NCBI RefSeq assembly: GCF_902726565.1
Contig: NZ_CACVAF010000005.1
Coordinates: forward strand, 248,001 to 312,000
Reading direction: 5' to 3'
Source of the DNA: Yersinia vastinensis
GTDB taxonomy: Bacteria; Pseudomonadota; Gammaproteobacteria; Enterobacterales; Enterobacteriaceae
DNA: 64,000 nucleotides
Part shown: positions 9,890 through 20,131 of the stretch, in pieces
Layout: every line of letters begins with the position of its first letter
Numbering within the stretch: the stretch's first letter is position 1
Translations under genes and position numbers: made by a program
Notes under the pieces: generated by a model
Database searches by the model: none
Told to the model about the DNA's origin: nothing
What the model saw: only the letters and a program-made list of their open reading frames with translations

Positions 9890-11158
9890 ATGGCAATTAC
9901 ATCCGAATTATGTGAGTTTGTCGCGACCGCGACTTCACAGGCATTGCTTGAAAAAAAACCTTCATGGGTTAGTGGAAATATCTCAGAACTTGACCAGCTA
10001 TTAGTGATAGGTCTCACCAAACTAACACGCCCCAAAAAAGTGGTAGAAATCGGTATTGCCAGTGGCTGGAGCGGATGCAGTTTTATAGAAGCCCTAGAAG
10101 CAAATAATCAATCAGCCGAATATATTGGTATTGACCTTTCCCCAAATTATTATCTTGATCAATCTAGGGCCACTGGAGCAGCAATTTCAGAGTTATTCCC
10201 TAATACCTCAATTAACGTTAGGCTTTTGCTTGGATCTTTCGCTGTAGATTTACAAAAAGAGATTGGTAAAGGTGTTGATTTAGCATTTATCGACGGGGAC
10301 CATATGCACCCTTGGGCGATATTAGATCTTTTGTCGTTAATGCCAATATTAAGTCCATCTGCATATGTACTAATACACGATTTAAATCTTTCTACATACG
10401 AACGACATAATCAGACCAATAGAGGCCCGAAGTATTTGTATGAATGTTGGCCATTCGAGAAACTTCATTCCTCGCAAAATTTGCCTATGATTGGTGCCGT
10501 TAAAATGCCACAACAAGTTGATGATGAATTTCTTTTACTCCTACTGAATACAACCTATACACCATGGGAGACAAGAATTGACCCTTCAATTCTTGTAAAG
10601 ATATCTTCTTCTATAGGACGTGAGTTTGGTTCTAGCTGGGAGAAAAAGTTTCAACGGGCATTTGACCAAATGAACTTGAACACAACAAATTTTTCGAAAG
10701 ATAATGATCATCAAAATTTTATTGAGGAACTCATACGTATTGTTTCTCGTAACCCAAACTCGCCCGCCCATTTAGAAATGTTACATTCTGCTACCTTAGT
10801 TTTCCCAAAATCAGCTAAACTATTCCACCAGTTATCAGTATTACAATATAGAGCAGGCAATATTGAGGGTTCATTAACATCATCATTACAAGCCATCAAC
10901 ATATGTGATACAAATACACATTTTATTTCCTTTCTTGGGGAGATATATTTAGCTTTAGGTGATCTGAAAGAGGCTGAAAAATATTTACAACAAGCGATTC
11001 TCTTACAGGAAAACGTTTCTATTTTTCACTATCGCCTTGCATTAATGTACGAAAAATCCGGTCTTTTGAATGAAGCGATTACTGCTGCGCGTAGGGCTAA
11101 TCAATTAACATCCAATAATCCTGATTTTGAAAAGCTGCTTCGACGTCTTTCAGACTAA
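9890..11158 (+). CDS. Class I SAM-dependent methyltransferase fused to TPR repeats
   Basis: I chose the ATG at 9890, just after the ATPase gene and preceded by GGGGA; an upstream in-frame start would run inside that gene. The protein has 422 residues. The N-terminal half is a Rossmann methyltransferase of the Methyltransf_24 type: the SAM loop is VVEIGIASGWSGCS (near residue 50) and the acidic strand is VDLAFIDGDHMHPWAI. The C-terminal about 130 residues contain tetratricopeptide-like helices (AKLFHQLSVLQYRAGNIEGS, then FLGEIYLALGDLKEAEKYL and YRLALMYEKSGLLNEAITAA). It is probably a sugar-modifying or chain-ending methyltransferase docked by TPRs to its partners. The substrate is unknown. Confidence 0.8.
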   Translation: MAITSELCEFVATATSQALLEKKPSWVSGNISELDQLLVIGLTKLTRPKKVVEIGIASGWSGCSFIEALEANNQSAEYIGIDLSPNYYLDQSRATGAAISELFPNTSINVRLLLGSFAVDLQKEIGKGVDLAFIDGDHMHPWAILDLLSLMPILSPSAYVLIHDLNLSTYERHNQTNRGPKYLYECWPFEKLHSSQNLPMIGAVKMPQQVDDEFLLLLLNTTYTPWETRIDPSILVKISSSIGREFGSSWEKKFQRAFDQMNLNTTNFSKDNDHQNFIEELIRIVSRNPNSPAHLEMLHSATLVFPKSAKLFHQLSVLQYRAGNIEGSLTSSLQAINICDTNTHFISFLGEIYLALGDLKEAEKYLQQAILLQENVSIFHYRLALMYEKSGLLNEAITAARRANQLTSNNPDFEKLLRRLSD

Positions 11159-11277
11159 CAACGATCACCGAACACCTTTGGGAATATCCGAATAGCTGTA
11201 CTAAATAGATAAATAATTACGTTACGTTATTAATAATTTTTATTGCATTTATTTTTTGATTATTAAATCAGGATATT

Positions 11278-14200
11278 ATGAAAAAAATAGTACATATCAA
11301 GATTTCTGACTCCGGTTGGATCCTTGAAAAACTCGCGAGTGAAATAACCAATCGATTACCCTACGTTAGCTTTGGTCTCGATACTGATAGCTCCGCTGAA
11401 ATTCAATATTACATGACATATGGATGTCGGCAAGACAGAGTTTCCCCTATTGAAGTCGCGTTATTTACACATAAAGAACACGTACAGGCGGCGGCAGAAA
11501 AATTTGATTCTGTGGCATCAGAAGTTGATTTCTGCATAGCGCAATCTCTAGCAACAGAAGAGATAATCCGCAAAACTGGCCTGACAAATGTGCAAACTAT
11601 TTCACCTGGGGTCGATTTAAACCATTTCACTCCAATTGTTCGTATAGGGATCGTTGGCCGAACATATCATACTGGCCGCAAGGGTGAAAACCTAGTTGCA
11701 CAGGTAATGGATATTCCAGGTATTGAATGGTATTTCACCGGCTCTGGTTGGCCTGGCCCAGCCCATTTTATCGATGATAATAAACTCCCAGAATTCTATC
11801 GCTCACTTGATTATATACTCGTACCAGCATTAATTGAGGGTGGCCCTATGTGTGTGCTTGAAGCACTTGCAAGCGGCTGCAAAGTTATTGCTTCGCCCGT
11901 AGGCTGGGTTCCACAATTTCCACATATTGAATTTAAACTGGGTGATGCTGATGATTTACGCCGGGTTCTGCTGCAAGTTCTTGATGAGAAGCTGGCATTA
12001 AGAAGAAGTGTTGAAGGCTATACTTGGGAGTCATGGGCTAATAACCATCACAACCTTTTTAGTCAATTGCTAGGACGAGATCCCAGTTTAGAAAAAAATA
12101 AAAATCAACCACAGATACTAAATACTAAAATGAAAACTGCTAATACGACCAATAAACTCAGCGCACTAGTTGCAGTCCATGGTCAAGAAATGACGGCCTC
12201 ATTAGGTGGCCCTTCTATACGGGCACCGAAAACAGTCGCTGCGTTACGTAGTATTGGCTTAACAGCTGACTTTATTTCGAATCGCAATTTCTCTGTAGAT
12301 AATGTTGATATCGTGCATGTTTTGAACGTTTGGCATCCAACAGAATGTGAAGTATTACTCAGACAAATAGAGAAAAACAATCGTCCCTCAGTACTGTCCC
12401 CTATATTCCTCGACCTCTCTGAGCTGAATTTTTACAACATCAAAGTTAGACAAATCCTGTCAAATAATGAAGATCTCAGCAGTGTGAATAAAGAGCTTTC
12501 CGCTTTACGCCATGAGATCACTGCTCATCGGAATAAGCCGATGATGGAACGTGAACCTCTTCCAAATTATTTTGCATCTGTTCGCCGCTTGGCTTCTTAT
12601 GCTAACCATTTAATTCTACTAAGTGAGCTTGAGAAGAACTTACTTGAAAAAATTGGTGTTTCACACCCTTCAGTAAGTATAGTCAAAAATCCTGTAGATG
12701 CTTCGGTATTTAACAACGGTGACCCACAATTATTCAGAGAACTAATCGGAGTAGAGGATTATGTACTTTGTGTCGGTAGAATTGAATCAAGAAAGAATCA
12801 GGCATTACTTGCGCTAGCATTGCGAAACACCAATGTCCCACTTGTCCTCATCGGTCATGAAGCAGATTCCAAATACGCCGATTTAATAAGAAAATGGGGC
12901 GGAGAAAATGTTATCTTTGCTGGCCGGATCGAGGCAAATAGCCCAATGCTAGCTTCAGCATTTGCTGGCGCAAAAGTATTCTGCTTACCTTCCTGGAGTG
13001 AAGGCGCACCATTAGTTGCTCTTGAAGCTGCTGCTGCTGGATGTAATATGGTTCTGAGCAACCGCTCGTCTGAATCAGAGTATTTTGGTGATTTAGCTCG
13101 CTATATTGAACCTGCAGATCCGGATGATATACGTGCAAAAATTTTAGATGCGTGGAATGACTCTACAGCACTTAAATCTGCTCGTTCAGAGCAACTTAAA
13201 GAAAAAATGCGTACTCAACACAGTTGGGAAAATTATGCAATACAGACTAAAGATGCTTATGAGTCAGCATTAAAAGTAGAAGCAAATAAACCATTATCAT
13301 TACCCACTGTTGGACAACGAAATAAACGTATTTTTGTCGATCTAACCACAATGGCCCACCATAATGCTACGCCGACAGGTATTGCTCGCGTTGAAAGCCG
13401 TTTGGCAAATGAACTGCATAAATATTATGGTGCTGAAATACATTATATTGTTTGGAACTCATTCTATCGTAAGTTTATTGAAGTCAGTTTCTCTGAGTTT
13501 GAAAATGGTAATATTAGAAACTTTGCTGGCAAAAAAAATCCTAGCACTAACAATAGCATTCCGCGTTCTGCCTGTAGTTTTCAAAAAGATGACGTATTGC
13601 TCGTCTTTGGTGGAGCATGGATAAGAAATACTCACTATTTAAAAGATCTACGAGCATTTAAATTGATGTTTGGCGTAACACTTGTCACAACAGTTTACGA
13701 TGTCATTCAACATAAGCTGAAATTCTTATTCCCTGAAGGAGTTGGAGATCAGTTTGCGGTAAATTGCCGTCAAATACTCTCGATTTCCGACATGGTACTA
13801 ACCTGCTCTGACCAAAGCCGTAAAGATATTGTAGATTTCTGTCTTGAAACTCAGACACCATTGTGTCCAATTTCTGTTTTCAGATTAGGTGATGAGGCTG
13901 TTTATTCTAATCCAACTCCGAATATTGAACTTCAGAGAGAAGGACTTACAGATTTAGCAAGTGATGACAAATTTGTTATGTTTGTTAGCACGATTGATGT
14001 GCGAAAAAATCATGCTCTCTTGCTGATGTTATGGAAAGGTTTGATCAGCGAATATGGTGATGCAGTTCCTAAGCTCGTTTTGGTTGGTGGTGTGGGTTGG
14101 CGTGGCGAAGAAGCGATAAGTATCCTTAATGATAACCCAACTCTCAAAGATAAAGTCCTGATGTTGCATGGTATAGAAGATTCAACTTTAGATTGGCTTT

Positions 14201-15102
14201 ATACAAATTGTCTCTTCACCGTCTTCCCTTCCCGTTATGAGGGTTGGGGATTGCCAGTTGCTGAAAGTTGTAGGTATGGTAAGTTTTGTATTTCTTCAAA
14301 TGCGGGTTCATTACCTGAAGTTGCACCAGGTCATGCTGAATATATAGACCCTCTGGATTGTATTGCTTGGTATAAAGCATTACAAAAGTATTGCTTTAAT
14401 CCTGAATTACTGGCTGAGAAAACTAAATTAGCACAAAGTTATAAGCCAACATACTGGCACTCCACTGCAAAACAAGTCATTGAATCAATTGATGATATAC
14501 ATACAACAGAACGTATGTCTTCGCTCAGTATTGGCGATAAAATTAGCTTTAGCCGTAACCCTAAATCTAACTCGTTGAAAAGTGATAAATTTACTCTCAA
14601 AGGTTGGTCTAACAACGAGACTGATGGTACATGGACTGTCGGAAAGCAAGCGATACTAGGCTTTCAATTTGATCAAGCTAGTAAGAATAATTTAGCTTTA
14701 AGTTTCAATGCGTTTGGTTATGTTCCAGCAGGTGAAGCTATCAATGTTACCGTACTGGTTAATGATGTCACTGTCGCAAAATGGGTTGTTGATGGTGTGG
14801 CATCAGATTTATTGGCACCAATACCTTTATCCATTCTGCAATCGTCACATAACCTTAAAGTCGAACTTAAGATAGATAATCCTAAATCCCCTACACAATT
14901 TGGCGCATCCGATTGGCGTTCACTGGGGCTACATGTGCGACATATGACTCTGCTCCAGCAAAAAGAAACGTCTACAATGCCATTGTTGGTATCAACGGTC
15001 ATTGCAGAAACACCTGTTATTGTTACCCAAAAACCAAGTATTGCACATAAGATCAAAAATCGATTGAGAAGGCTCAATAATACAATTAATAGCATGAAAT
15101 AA
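11278..15102 (+). CDS. Triple-module GT4 glycosyltransferase (1274 residues)
   Basis: A single chain with three GT-B glycosyltransferase modules of family 4. Each has the retaining E-x7-E motif: EGGPMCVLE at 187-195, EGAPLVALE at 575-583 and EGWGLPVAE at 988-996. Module 1 spans about 1-265, module 2 about 295-670, module 3 about 684-1075. Residues about 1085-1228 form a beta-rich domain (DKFTLKGWSNNETDGTWTVG onward) that looks like a carbohydrate-binding jelly-roll; the end is basic (KNRLRRLNN) and may be membrane-associated. No signal peptide or TM segment is seen, so it acts on the cytoplasmic side. It is the only glycosyltransferase in the locus and could build a repeat of up to three linkages. 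AT-rich, like its neighbours. Confidence 0.88.
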   Translation: MKKIVHIKISDSGWILEKLASEITNRLPYVSFGLDTDSSAEIQYYMTYGCRQDRVSPIEVALFTHKEHVQAAAEKFDSVASEVDFCIAQSLATEEIIRKTGLTNVQTISPGVDLNHFTPIVRIGIVGRTYHTGRKGENLVAQVMDIPGIEWYFTGSGWPGPAHFIDDNKLPEFYRSLDYILVPALIEGGPMCVLEALASGCKVIASPVGWVPQFPHIEFKLGDADDLRRVLLQVLDEKLALRRSVEGYTWESWANNHHNLFSQLLGRDPSLEKNKNQPQILNTKMKTANTTNKLSALVAVHGQEMTASLGGPSIRAPKTVAALRSIGLTADFISNRNFSVDNVDIVHVLNVWHPTECEVLLRQIEKNNRPSVLSPIFLDLSELNFYNIKVRQILSNNEDLSSVNKELSALRHEITAHRNKPMMEREPLPNYFASVRRLASYANHLILLSELEKNLLEKIGVSHPSVSIVKNPVDASVFNNGDPQLFRELIGVEDYVLCVGRIESRKNQALLALALRNTNVPLVLIGHEADSKYADLIRKWGGENVIFAGRIEANSPMLASAFAGAKVFCLPSWSEGAPLVALEAAAAGCNMVLSNRSSESEYFGDLARYIEPADPDDIRAKILDAWNDSTALKSARSEQLKEKMRTQHSWENYAIQTKDAYESALKVEANKPLSLPTVGQRNKRIFVDLTTMAHHNATPTGIARVESRLANELHKYYGAEIHYIVWNSFYRKFIEVSFSEFENGNIRNFAGKKNPSTNNSIPRSACSFQKDDVLLVFGGAWIRNTHYLKDLRAFKLMFGVTLVTTVYDVIQHKLKFLFPEGVGDQFAVNCRQILSISDMVLTCSDQSRKDIVDFCLETQTPLCPISVFRLGDEAVYSNPTPNIELQREGLTDLASDDKFVMFVSTIDVRKNHALLLMLWKGLISEYGDAVPKLVLVGGVGWRGEEAISILNDNPTLKDKVLMLHGIEDSTLDWLYTNCLFTVFPSRYEGWGLPVAESCRYGKFCISSNAGSLPEVAPGHAEYIDPLDCIAWYKALQKYCFNPELLAEKTKLAQSYKPTYWHSTAKQVIESIDDIHTTERMSSLSIGDKISFSRNPKSNSLKSDKFTLKGWSNNETDGTWTVGKQAILGFQFDQASKNNLALSFNAFGYVPAGEAINVTVLVNDVTVAKWVVDGVASDLLAPIPLSILQSSHNLKVELKIDNPKSPTQFGASDWRSLGLHVRHMTLLQQKETSTMPLLVSTVIAETPVIVTQKPSIAHKIKNRLRRLNNTINSMK

Positions 15103-15141
15103 CTGAACTTATCTTGGATAAACCGATGAGTTTGGAAAACA

Positions 15142-15179
15142 CATTACTCCACATGCGAATAAAATGCAGTGGAGTAATG
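15142..15179. other. Perfect hairpin downstream of the glycosyltransferase gene
   Basis: An 11-bp perfect inverted repeat (CATTACTCCAC / GTGGAGTAATG) with a 16-base interior that itself can pair TGC with GCA. No T-run follows, so it may be a transcript-stabilising or attenuating hairpin between the 1274-residue glycosyltransferase gene and the epimerase gene. Confidence 0.45.
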
Positions 15180-15260
15180 CGTCATTCTCACCATGGATAA
15201 ATTCAATGTTCTTGGCATCTCAGTATAGATTTTTGGGATTTACGCGTTAGGAATGAATAA

Positions 15261-16265
15261 ATGAAAGTACTTGTAACTGGCTCTGCTGGCTTCATTGGTT
15301 CTGCTTTGGTTATTAGACTATTAAAGCGGGGTGATACTGTTATAGGAATTGATAATCACAATGATTATTATGATCCTGCAATCAAAGAAGCGCGCCTTGC
15401 AAGGCATATAAAACATCCAAACTACACTCATTTACGTGTTGACCTTGCTGATCATTTAGCTATTCAAGATTGCTTCGCGACACATAAACCACAACGAGTG
15501 GTAAATTTGGCAGCGCAAGCAGGCGTCCGCTACTCCATTGATAACCCACTTGCCTATATTAATAGCAATATCCTTGGCTTTGCGCATGTTTTGGAAGGAT
15601 GTCGTCACAATGCTGTAGAACATCTTGTTTATGCTAGTAGCTCAAGTGTTTATGGGGCAAATACGTCAGTCCCCTTTTCTGTTCATCAGAATGTAAATCA
15701 CCCTCTTAGCCTTTATGCAGCGACCAAAAAGTCGAACGAATTAATGGCACATACCTATAGTCACCTATATGGATTACCAACCACTGGCCTGCGCTTCTTT
15801 ACAGTATATGGCCCATGGGGACGCCCTGACATGGCCTTATTTAAATTTACTAAAGCCATATTAGCTGGTGAACCTATACAGATATTTAATCACGGAAAAC
15901 ATCGTCGTGACTTTACCTATATTGATGACATTGTTGAAGGTGTAATCCGCGTATTAGATAACCCAGCCCAAAAAGATAAACAGTGGAATAGCGACATTCC
16001 TAATCCCGCGACCAGCAAAGCACCTTGGCGCATCTATAACATTGGTAATAACAAGTCTGAAGAATTAATGGACTATATTGCAGCATTAGAAAAAGCTCTG
16101 GGTAAAAAAGCCAAGAAAGAGTTACTGCCATTACAGCCAGGGGATGTTACTGATACTTATGCCAATATTGACGATTTCGTCGAAAATTTTCATTACACTC
16201 CGAAGATAGAAATTGATGAGGGAATTGGATATTTTGTTGATTGGTATCGTGATTACTTCAAATGA
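15261..16265 (+). CDS. UDP-glucuronate 4-epimerase (short-chain dehydrogenase family)
   Basis: A 334-residue extended SDR. The NAD-binding motif is TGSAGFIGSAL at the N-terminus and the catalytic Tyr-x3-Lys is in SLYAATKKSNELMAH; SSSSVYG supplies the Ser. The segments NHNDYYDPAIKEARL and GLRFFTVYGPWGRPDMALFK are characteristic of UDP-GlcA 4-epimerases (the CapI/LspL/WbnF group) rather than GalE. It interconverts UDP-GlcA and UDP-GalA in the cytoplasm. Ugd, encoded immediately downstream, makes its substrate, so the pair should feed uronic acids to the polysaccharide. The orthologue name varies between organisms, so no symbol is assigned. Confidence 0.9.
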   Translation: MKVLVTGSAGFIGSALVIRLLKRGDTVIGIDNHNDYYDPAIKEARLARHIKHPNYTHLRVDLADHLAIQDCFATHKPQRVVNLAAQAGVRYSIDNPLAYINSNILGFAHVLEGCRHNAVEHLVYASSSSVYGANTSVPFSVHQNVNHPLSLYAATKKSNELMAHTYSHLYGLPTTGLRFFTVYGPWGRPDMALFKFTKAILAGEPIQIFNHGKHRRDFTYIDDIVEGVIRVLDNPAQKDKQWNSDIPNPATSKAPWRIYNIGNNKSEELMDYIAALEKALGKKAKKELLPLQPGDVTDTYANIDDFVENFHYTPKIEIDEGIGYFVDWYRDYFK

Positions 16266-16340
16266 TTGAAGTGGTAAAAACATAGAATTATAGGTTTTTA
16301 TATTAATTATTCGTTGCTCGTGTAACTTGGAATATTGATT

Positions 16341-17507
16341 GTGAAAATTGCTATAGCAGGAATCGGTTATGTCGGTCTATCAAATGGTATTTTACTGTCA
16401 CAACACCATGAAGTCGTGGCTTTGGATATCATTCCAGAAAAAGTTGCGATGCTTAACCGTAGAGAGTCAGTAATTGTTGATACGGAGCTGCAAGATTTTT
16501 TAAAAAATAAACAGCTTAACTTCAGAGCGACCTTGGATAAGCATGAAGCCTATGAGGGGGCAAGTTATGTCATTATTGCAACCCCAACTGATTATAACCC
16601 TGAGACAAATTATTTTAATACCAAGTCTATTGAGGCTGTCATTCAGGACGTTATGGCGATTAATCCTGATGCGGTAATGATTATCAAATCAACTGTACCA
16701 GTAGGTTATACAGCAAAAGTAAAAGAAAGCCTTGGTTGCGATAACTTGATCTTCTCGCCTGAATTCCTGCGTGAAGGGCTTGCCCTGTATGACAATTTAC
16801 ACCCTTCTCGTATTGTTGTTGGGGAGCGTTCGAAGCGAGCCGAAGTTTTTGCTAATTTATTAAAAGAGGGTGCAGTTAAGGAAAACATACCAACTCTATT
16901 TACTGATTCTACTGAAGCTGAGGCGATTAAGCTCTTTGCAAATACCTATTTGGCTATGCGGGTTTCCTATTTTAATGAGCTGGATACTTACGCCGCGTCA
17001 CATGGATTAGATACTCGTCAAATTATTGATGGTGTCTGCCTCGATCCTCGAATTGGGACGCATTATAATAATCCATCTTTCGGCTACGGCGGCTATTGCT
17101 TACCTAAGGATACGAAGCAACTCTTGGCAAATTACTGCCATGTCCCACAAAATCTTATTAATGCGATCGTACAGTCGAACACTACGCGAAAAGATTTTAT
17201 TGCAGCTGATATTTTACGGCGCAACCCCAAAGTTGTTGGCATCTATCGTCTTATCATGAAAAGTGGATCTGATAACTTCCGGGCATCAAGTATTCAAGGG
17301 ATCATGAAGCGCATTAAGGCCAAGGGAATTGAAGTTATCATCTATGAACCGACACTCAATGAAACAGAGTTTTTCAACTCTCGAGTATTGACTGACTTAG
17401 ATAAATTCAAGAAAGAGTCCGATCTCATCATCAGTAACCGGATGCGTGATGCATTAAATGACGTGAAAGACAAAGTTTATACTCGCGACCTATTTGGCGA
17501 TAATTAA
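16341..17507 (+). CDS. ugd: UDP-glucose 6-dehydrogenase Ugd
   Basis: Oxidises UDP-glucose to UDP-glucuronate with two NAD+. The N-terminal Rossmann motif is [11 protein letters not shown]. The catalytic Cys is in [19 protein letters not shown], and [21 protein letters not shown] and [19 protein letters not shown] are family hallmarks. I start at GTG 16341, which gives 388 residues, the E. coli length, and places a GGA about 9 bases upstream; a TTG two codons earlier is less likely. It ends the polysaccharide locus and converges on fdhE. In many Yersinia ugd sits with other surface-polysaccharide genes; a second chromosomal copy is possible but cannot be seen here. Confidence 0.95.
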   Translation: MKIAIAGIGYVGLSNGILLSQHHEVVALDIIPEKVAMLNRRESVIVDTELQDFLKNKQLNFRATLDKHEAYEGASYVIIATPTDYNPETNYFNTKSIEAVIQDVMAINPDAVMIIKSTVPVGYTAKVKESLGCDNLIFSPEFLREGLALYDNLHPSRIVVGERSKRAEVFANLLKEGAVKENIPTLFTDSTEAEAIKLFANTYLAMRVSYFNELDTYAASHGLDTRQIIDGVCLDPRIGTHYNNPSFGYGGYCLPKDTKQLLANYCHVPQNLINAIVQSNTTRKDFIAADILRRNPKVVGIYRLIMKSGSDNFRASSIQGIMKRIKAKGIEVIIYEPTLNETEFFNSRVLTDLDKFKKESDLIISNRMRDALNDVKDKVYTRDLFGDN

Positions 17508-17520
17508 CAAGTGGCTATTT

Positions 17521-17553
17521 GATTGTGCTGAAAACAAAATATTCAGCACAATC
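17521..17553. terminator. Hairpin between convergent ugd and fdhE
   Basis: A perfect 12-bp inverted repeat (GATTGTGCTGAA / TTCAGCACAATC) with a 9-base loop in the 64-base gap between convergent genes. Likely a bidirectional transcription stop. It also marks the right boundary of the AT-rich polysaccharide locus. Confidence 0.6.
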
Positions 17554-17571
17554 AATACTAATGGATAGCGA

Positions 17572-18501
17572 TTACTCGCCAGGGAACAAAAACGGATTGA
17601 TGCTGCTGCGAGCAAAACCTTCGCCTTCCATCTTGGCATCGAGAATCAGCGAGGCCAGATCATCGGCGACAGCTTCTACCTGCGGATCTTTTTCCTGATA
17701 CAAAATCTTCAGGTAAGTGCCACAATCGCCACAGCTTTCGGCTTTCACCGCAGCCAGCTCACTGTCCAGTGACCAGTAGTTCAAATCACGCGTTTGTTCG
17801 CAGTTACTGCATTTAATCCGTACTACATGCCACTCGCTTTCGCACAAGTTACAGTGCAAATAGCGCAAACCATTGTTAGTGCCAATATGTACCACACTGG
17901 ATACCGGAATGCTGCCGCATACAGGGCAGAATTGACGGTGTTCACCATACTCAGCCCGTGCTTTTCCGGGGATTTGGCTGGCCATCTGCGCCCAATACAG
18001 CGATAACGCGGCCCAGATAAATGGCGCTTTTTCGCTGCCGATTTGCCCAAATTCGCGATTTAGCAGGGCATCGGCGTACAGTTCTAGCTCGTGCACTGAA
18101 GACTTATCCAGATTATCCAGCACCGCCAGAATATGGTCGGGCGCATCTGGGCGCAGCTCAGCAATTAGCGCTGACAGTAACTTGCGCCAATGTTCGGTAC
18201 GAGGGAAAACGCTTAAATCCAATGGTGGCTTACCGCTGGCCGCAGATTGTGCCAACTCCGCTTGCATATCCAACACCAGCGGATGGTCATGCAGCGCTTT
18301 TTGCTGTGCTTGCGTAATCTTAGCCGCAAAATCCAAATAGTCAGCGAGTGGATTATCCAACGCTAACTGCTGCAAACGCTCGGTACGCCGGGTATACAGG
18401 CTTTTTAAATTCGCGAAAAGTAACGGCGGGATATTCCCCGCCGTTGTACCTTTTTCGCGCTGCTGCCCAAGTTGATCTTTAGGGACAATGCGAATACTCA
18501 T
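17572..18501 (-). CDS. fdhE: Formate dehydrogenase accessory protein FdhE
   Basis: A 309-residue cytoplasmic rubredoxin-like protein needed for activity of the respiratory formate dehydrogenases. Four CxxC motifs are seen in order: FCPVCGS, HCNLCES, KCSNCEQ and SCGDCGT, which bind iron in the E. coli protein. The N-terminal IRIVPKDQL start and length match FdhE. Its start shares one base with the end of fdoI, so it closes the fdoGHI-fdhE operon. Downstream, where selA would be expected on the same strand, an opposite-strand polysaccharide locus intervenes. Confidence 0.96.
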   Translation of the reverse strand: MSIRIVPKDQLGQQREKGTTAGNIPPLLFANLKSLYTRRTERLQQLALDNPLADYLDFAAKITQAQQKALHDHPLVLDMQAELAQSAASGKPPLDLSVFPRTEHWRKLLSALIAELRPDAPDHILAVLDNLDKSSVHELELYADALLNREFGQIGSEKAPFIWAALSLYWAQMASQIPGKARAEYGEHRQFCPVCGSIPVSSVVHIGTNNGLRYLHCNLCESEWHVVRIKCSNCEQTRDLNYWSLDSELAAVKAESCGDCGTYLKILYQEKDPQVEAVADDLASLILDAKMEGEGFARSSINPFLFPGE

Positions 18502-19151
18502 CAGGGTTTCTCTTCCTGTTTTTTCTGAAGCTGCCTTTTGGCGCTAACCTCACGATACCAACGCGGGTGGTGCTTTTTAGCCCATGCATCAGGGACCCAG
18601 CCTTCCACCATCGCGGTAATCGTGCCTTTCACCCACAGGGCGGCATAGATATGCACCATAATCACGATAATCAGTCCAACTGCCGCCAGAGAATGCACCA
18701 GCAGAGCCAGACGAATCAGCGGGATTGGGAAAGAAGGCGCAAAGTAAGGCCGCCAAATGACTACGCCACTGGCCAGTAACAATACCAGACTGATAATAGC
18801 AGCCCAGAATACGCACTTCTGACCAAAATTATAGCGTCCAGTGTCGCCCACTTCCTCATTCAAGGCAATTTTGTGGATATTTTTCGCCCACTCCAAGTCT
18901 TCCTTGTTGATCAGGTTGTGTTTCCAGTAACGGAAAAACATGATCAGGAAGGCAGCGAACATAATCACCCCGGCAAAGGGGTGAAGGATACGCGCCAACT
19001 GAGGAGTACCAAAAATATTCATCAACCAGTTAAATGATGGGAAGAAGAACCCTAATCCACTGATAGCGGCCAACATAAAGCAGAAGGCAACTATCCAGTG
19101 GTTGATTCGCTCCGGCGCACTATAGCGCTGGATCCGCTTTTCTTTTTTCAT
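18501..19151 (-). CDS. fdoI: Formate dehydrogenase-O cytochrome b556 subunit FdoI
   Basis: A 216-residue inner-membrane cytochrome b with four TM segments. His residues lie in [33 protein letters not shown] and the fourth helix ([15 protein letters not shown]), as expected for two b hemes. It anchors FdoGH and passes electrons from formate to quinone. Its start overlaps the fdoH stop by 4 bases and its stop touches fdhE, indicating tight co-translation. FdoI and the anaerobic FdnI are similar; assignment to the fdo set rests on the linked fdhE. Confidence 0.94.
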   Translation of the reverse strand: MKKEKRIQRYSAPERINHWIVAFCFMLAAISGLGFFFPSFNWLMNIFGTPQLARILHPFAGVIMFAAFLIMFFRYWKHNLINKEDLEWAKNIHKIALNEEVGDTGRYNFGQKCVFWAAIISLVLLLASGVVIWRPYFAPSFPIPLIRLALLVHSLAAVGLIIVIMVHIYAALWVKGTITAMVEGWVPDAWAKKHHPRWYREVSAKRQLQKKQEEKP

Positions 19152-20119
19152 TTCCGCGTCTCCCCGTCGTCTGAGTGTTCAGCGGTTGTCTGCTCTGGTT
19201 CCTTGGCGGTAGTGTCAGAAGGCGTGGAGTCCGGTTTATGCTCTTCGTCCTCTTCTTCCTCAACCCGGTTCGGGCCAACACCAACATAGTGGAAGATACT
19301 GGCCGCAAAGGTAGCAGCGAAACCAATAGCTGCCAGCGGTTTCCAGATCCCTTTCCAGAAGGTCACTGTTGGGCTGATAGTCGGGTTCTCCGGCAAGCCG
19401 TGATAGAGCTGGGGCTTATCCGCATGATGCAGAACATACATCACGTGAGTGCCACCAACACCCGCAGGGTCGTATAACCCAGCGTTATCAAAGCCACGGG
19501 TTTTCAGTTCCGCCACTCGGCCTGCCGCCACTTCTTTCATCGACTCTTTAGTACCAAAGTGAATCGCCCCGGTCGGGCAGGTTTTCACACAAGCAGGTTC
19601 TTGACCGACACCAACGCGGTCAACACACAGGGTACATTTGTACACTCGGTTGTCGTCTTTGTTCATGCGCGGCACATCAAACGGGCAACCCGCGATGCAA
19701 TAACCACAACCGATGCAGTGCTCTGACTGGAAATCGACGATGCCATTAGCGTACTGAATGATTGCCCCTTCCGACGGACAGGCTTTCAGGCAGCCCGGGT
19801 CAGCACAATGCATACAGCCATCCTTACGGATCAGCCATTCCAGCTTGCCGCTCTCTTCGTCTTCAACTTCGGAAAAGCGCATCACTGTCCATGATTTGGC
19901 TGTCAAATCGGCGGGGTTATCGTACACCCCGACGTTATAGCCCACTTCATCACGGATATCGTTCCACTCTGAACACGCCACCTGACAGGCTTTGCAGCCA
20001 ATACAGGTAGTGACGTCGATAAGTTTCGCCACCTCTTCCTGATGGTTACGATCCTGTGGCGGCGGCGTAAGGGAGTTGGTGCCGGAGCGCCGGATAATGT
20101 CTTGAGTTTGCAGTGACAT
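19148..20119 (-). CDS. fdoH: Formate dehydrogenase-O iron-sulfur subunit FdoH
   Basis: A 323-residue ferredoxin-like subunit with four Cys clusters for [4Fe-4S] centres: [35 protein letters not shown] and [21 protein letters not shown] single TM helix follows near the C-terminus ([21 protein letters not shown]). The last about 45 residues are very acidic and longer than in E. coli (300 residues), a low-complexity Glu/Thr tail. It carries electrons from FdoG to FdoI and travels with FdoG through the Tat pathway. It lies 12 bases after fdoG. Confidence 0.95.
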   Translation of the reverse strand: MSLQTQDIIRRSGTNSLTPPPQDRNHQEEVAKLIDVTTCIGCKACQVACSEWNDIRDEVGYNVGVYDNPADLTAKSWTVMRFSEVEDEESGKLEWLIRKDGCMHCADPGCLKACPSEGAIIQYANGIVDFQSEHCIGCGYCIAGCPFDVPRMNKDDNRVYKCTLCVDRVGVGQEPACVKTCPTGAIHFGTKESMKEVAAGRVAELKTRGFDNAGLYDPAGVGGTHVMYVLHHADKPQLYHGLPENPTISPTVTFWKGIWKPLAAIGFAATFAASIFHYVGVGPNRVEEEEDEEHKPDSTPSDTTAKEPEQTTAEHSDDGETRK

Positions 20120-20131
20120 AGGTTCTCTCCG

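Noticed and set aside
14718-15095. A 125-residue frame antisense to the end of the large glycosyltransferase gene
   Set aside because: It lies entirely opposite that gene, and the sense frame is longer and has family motifs.
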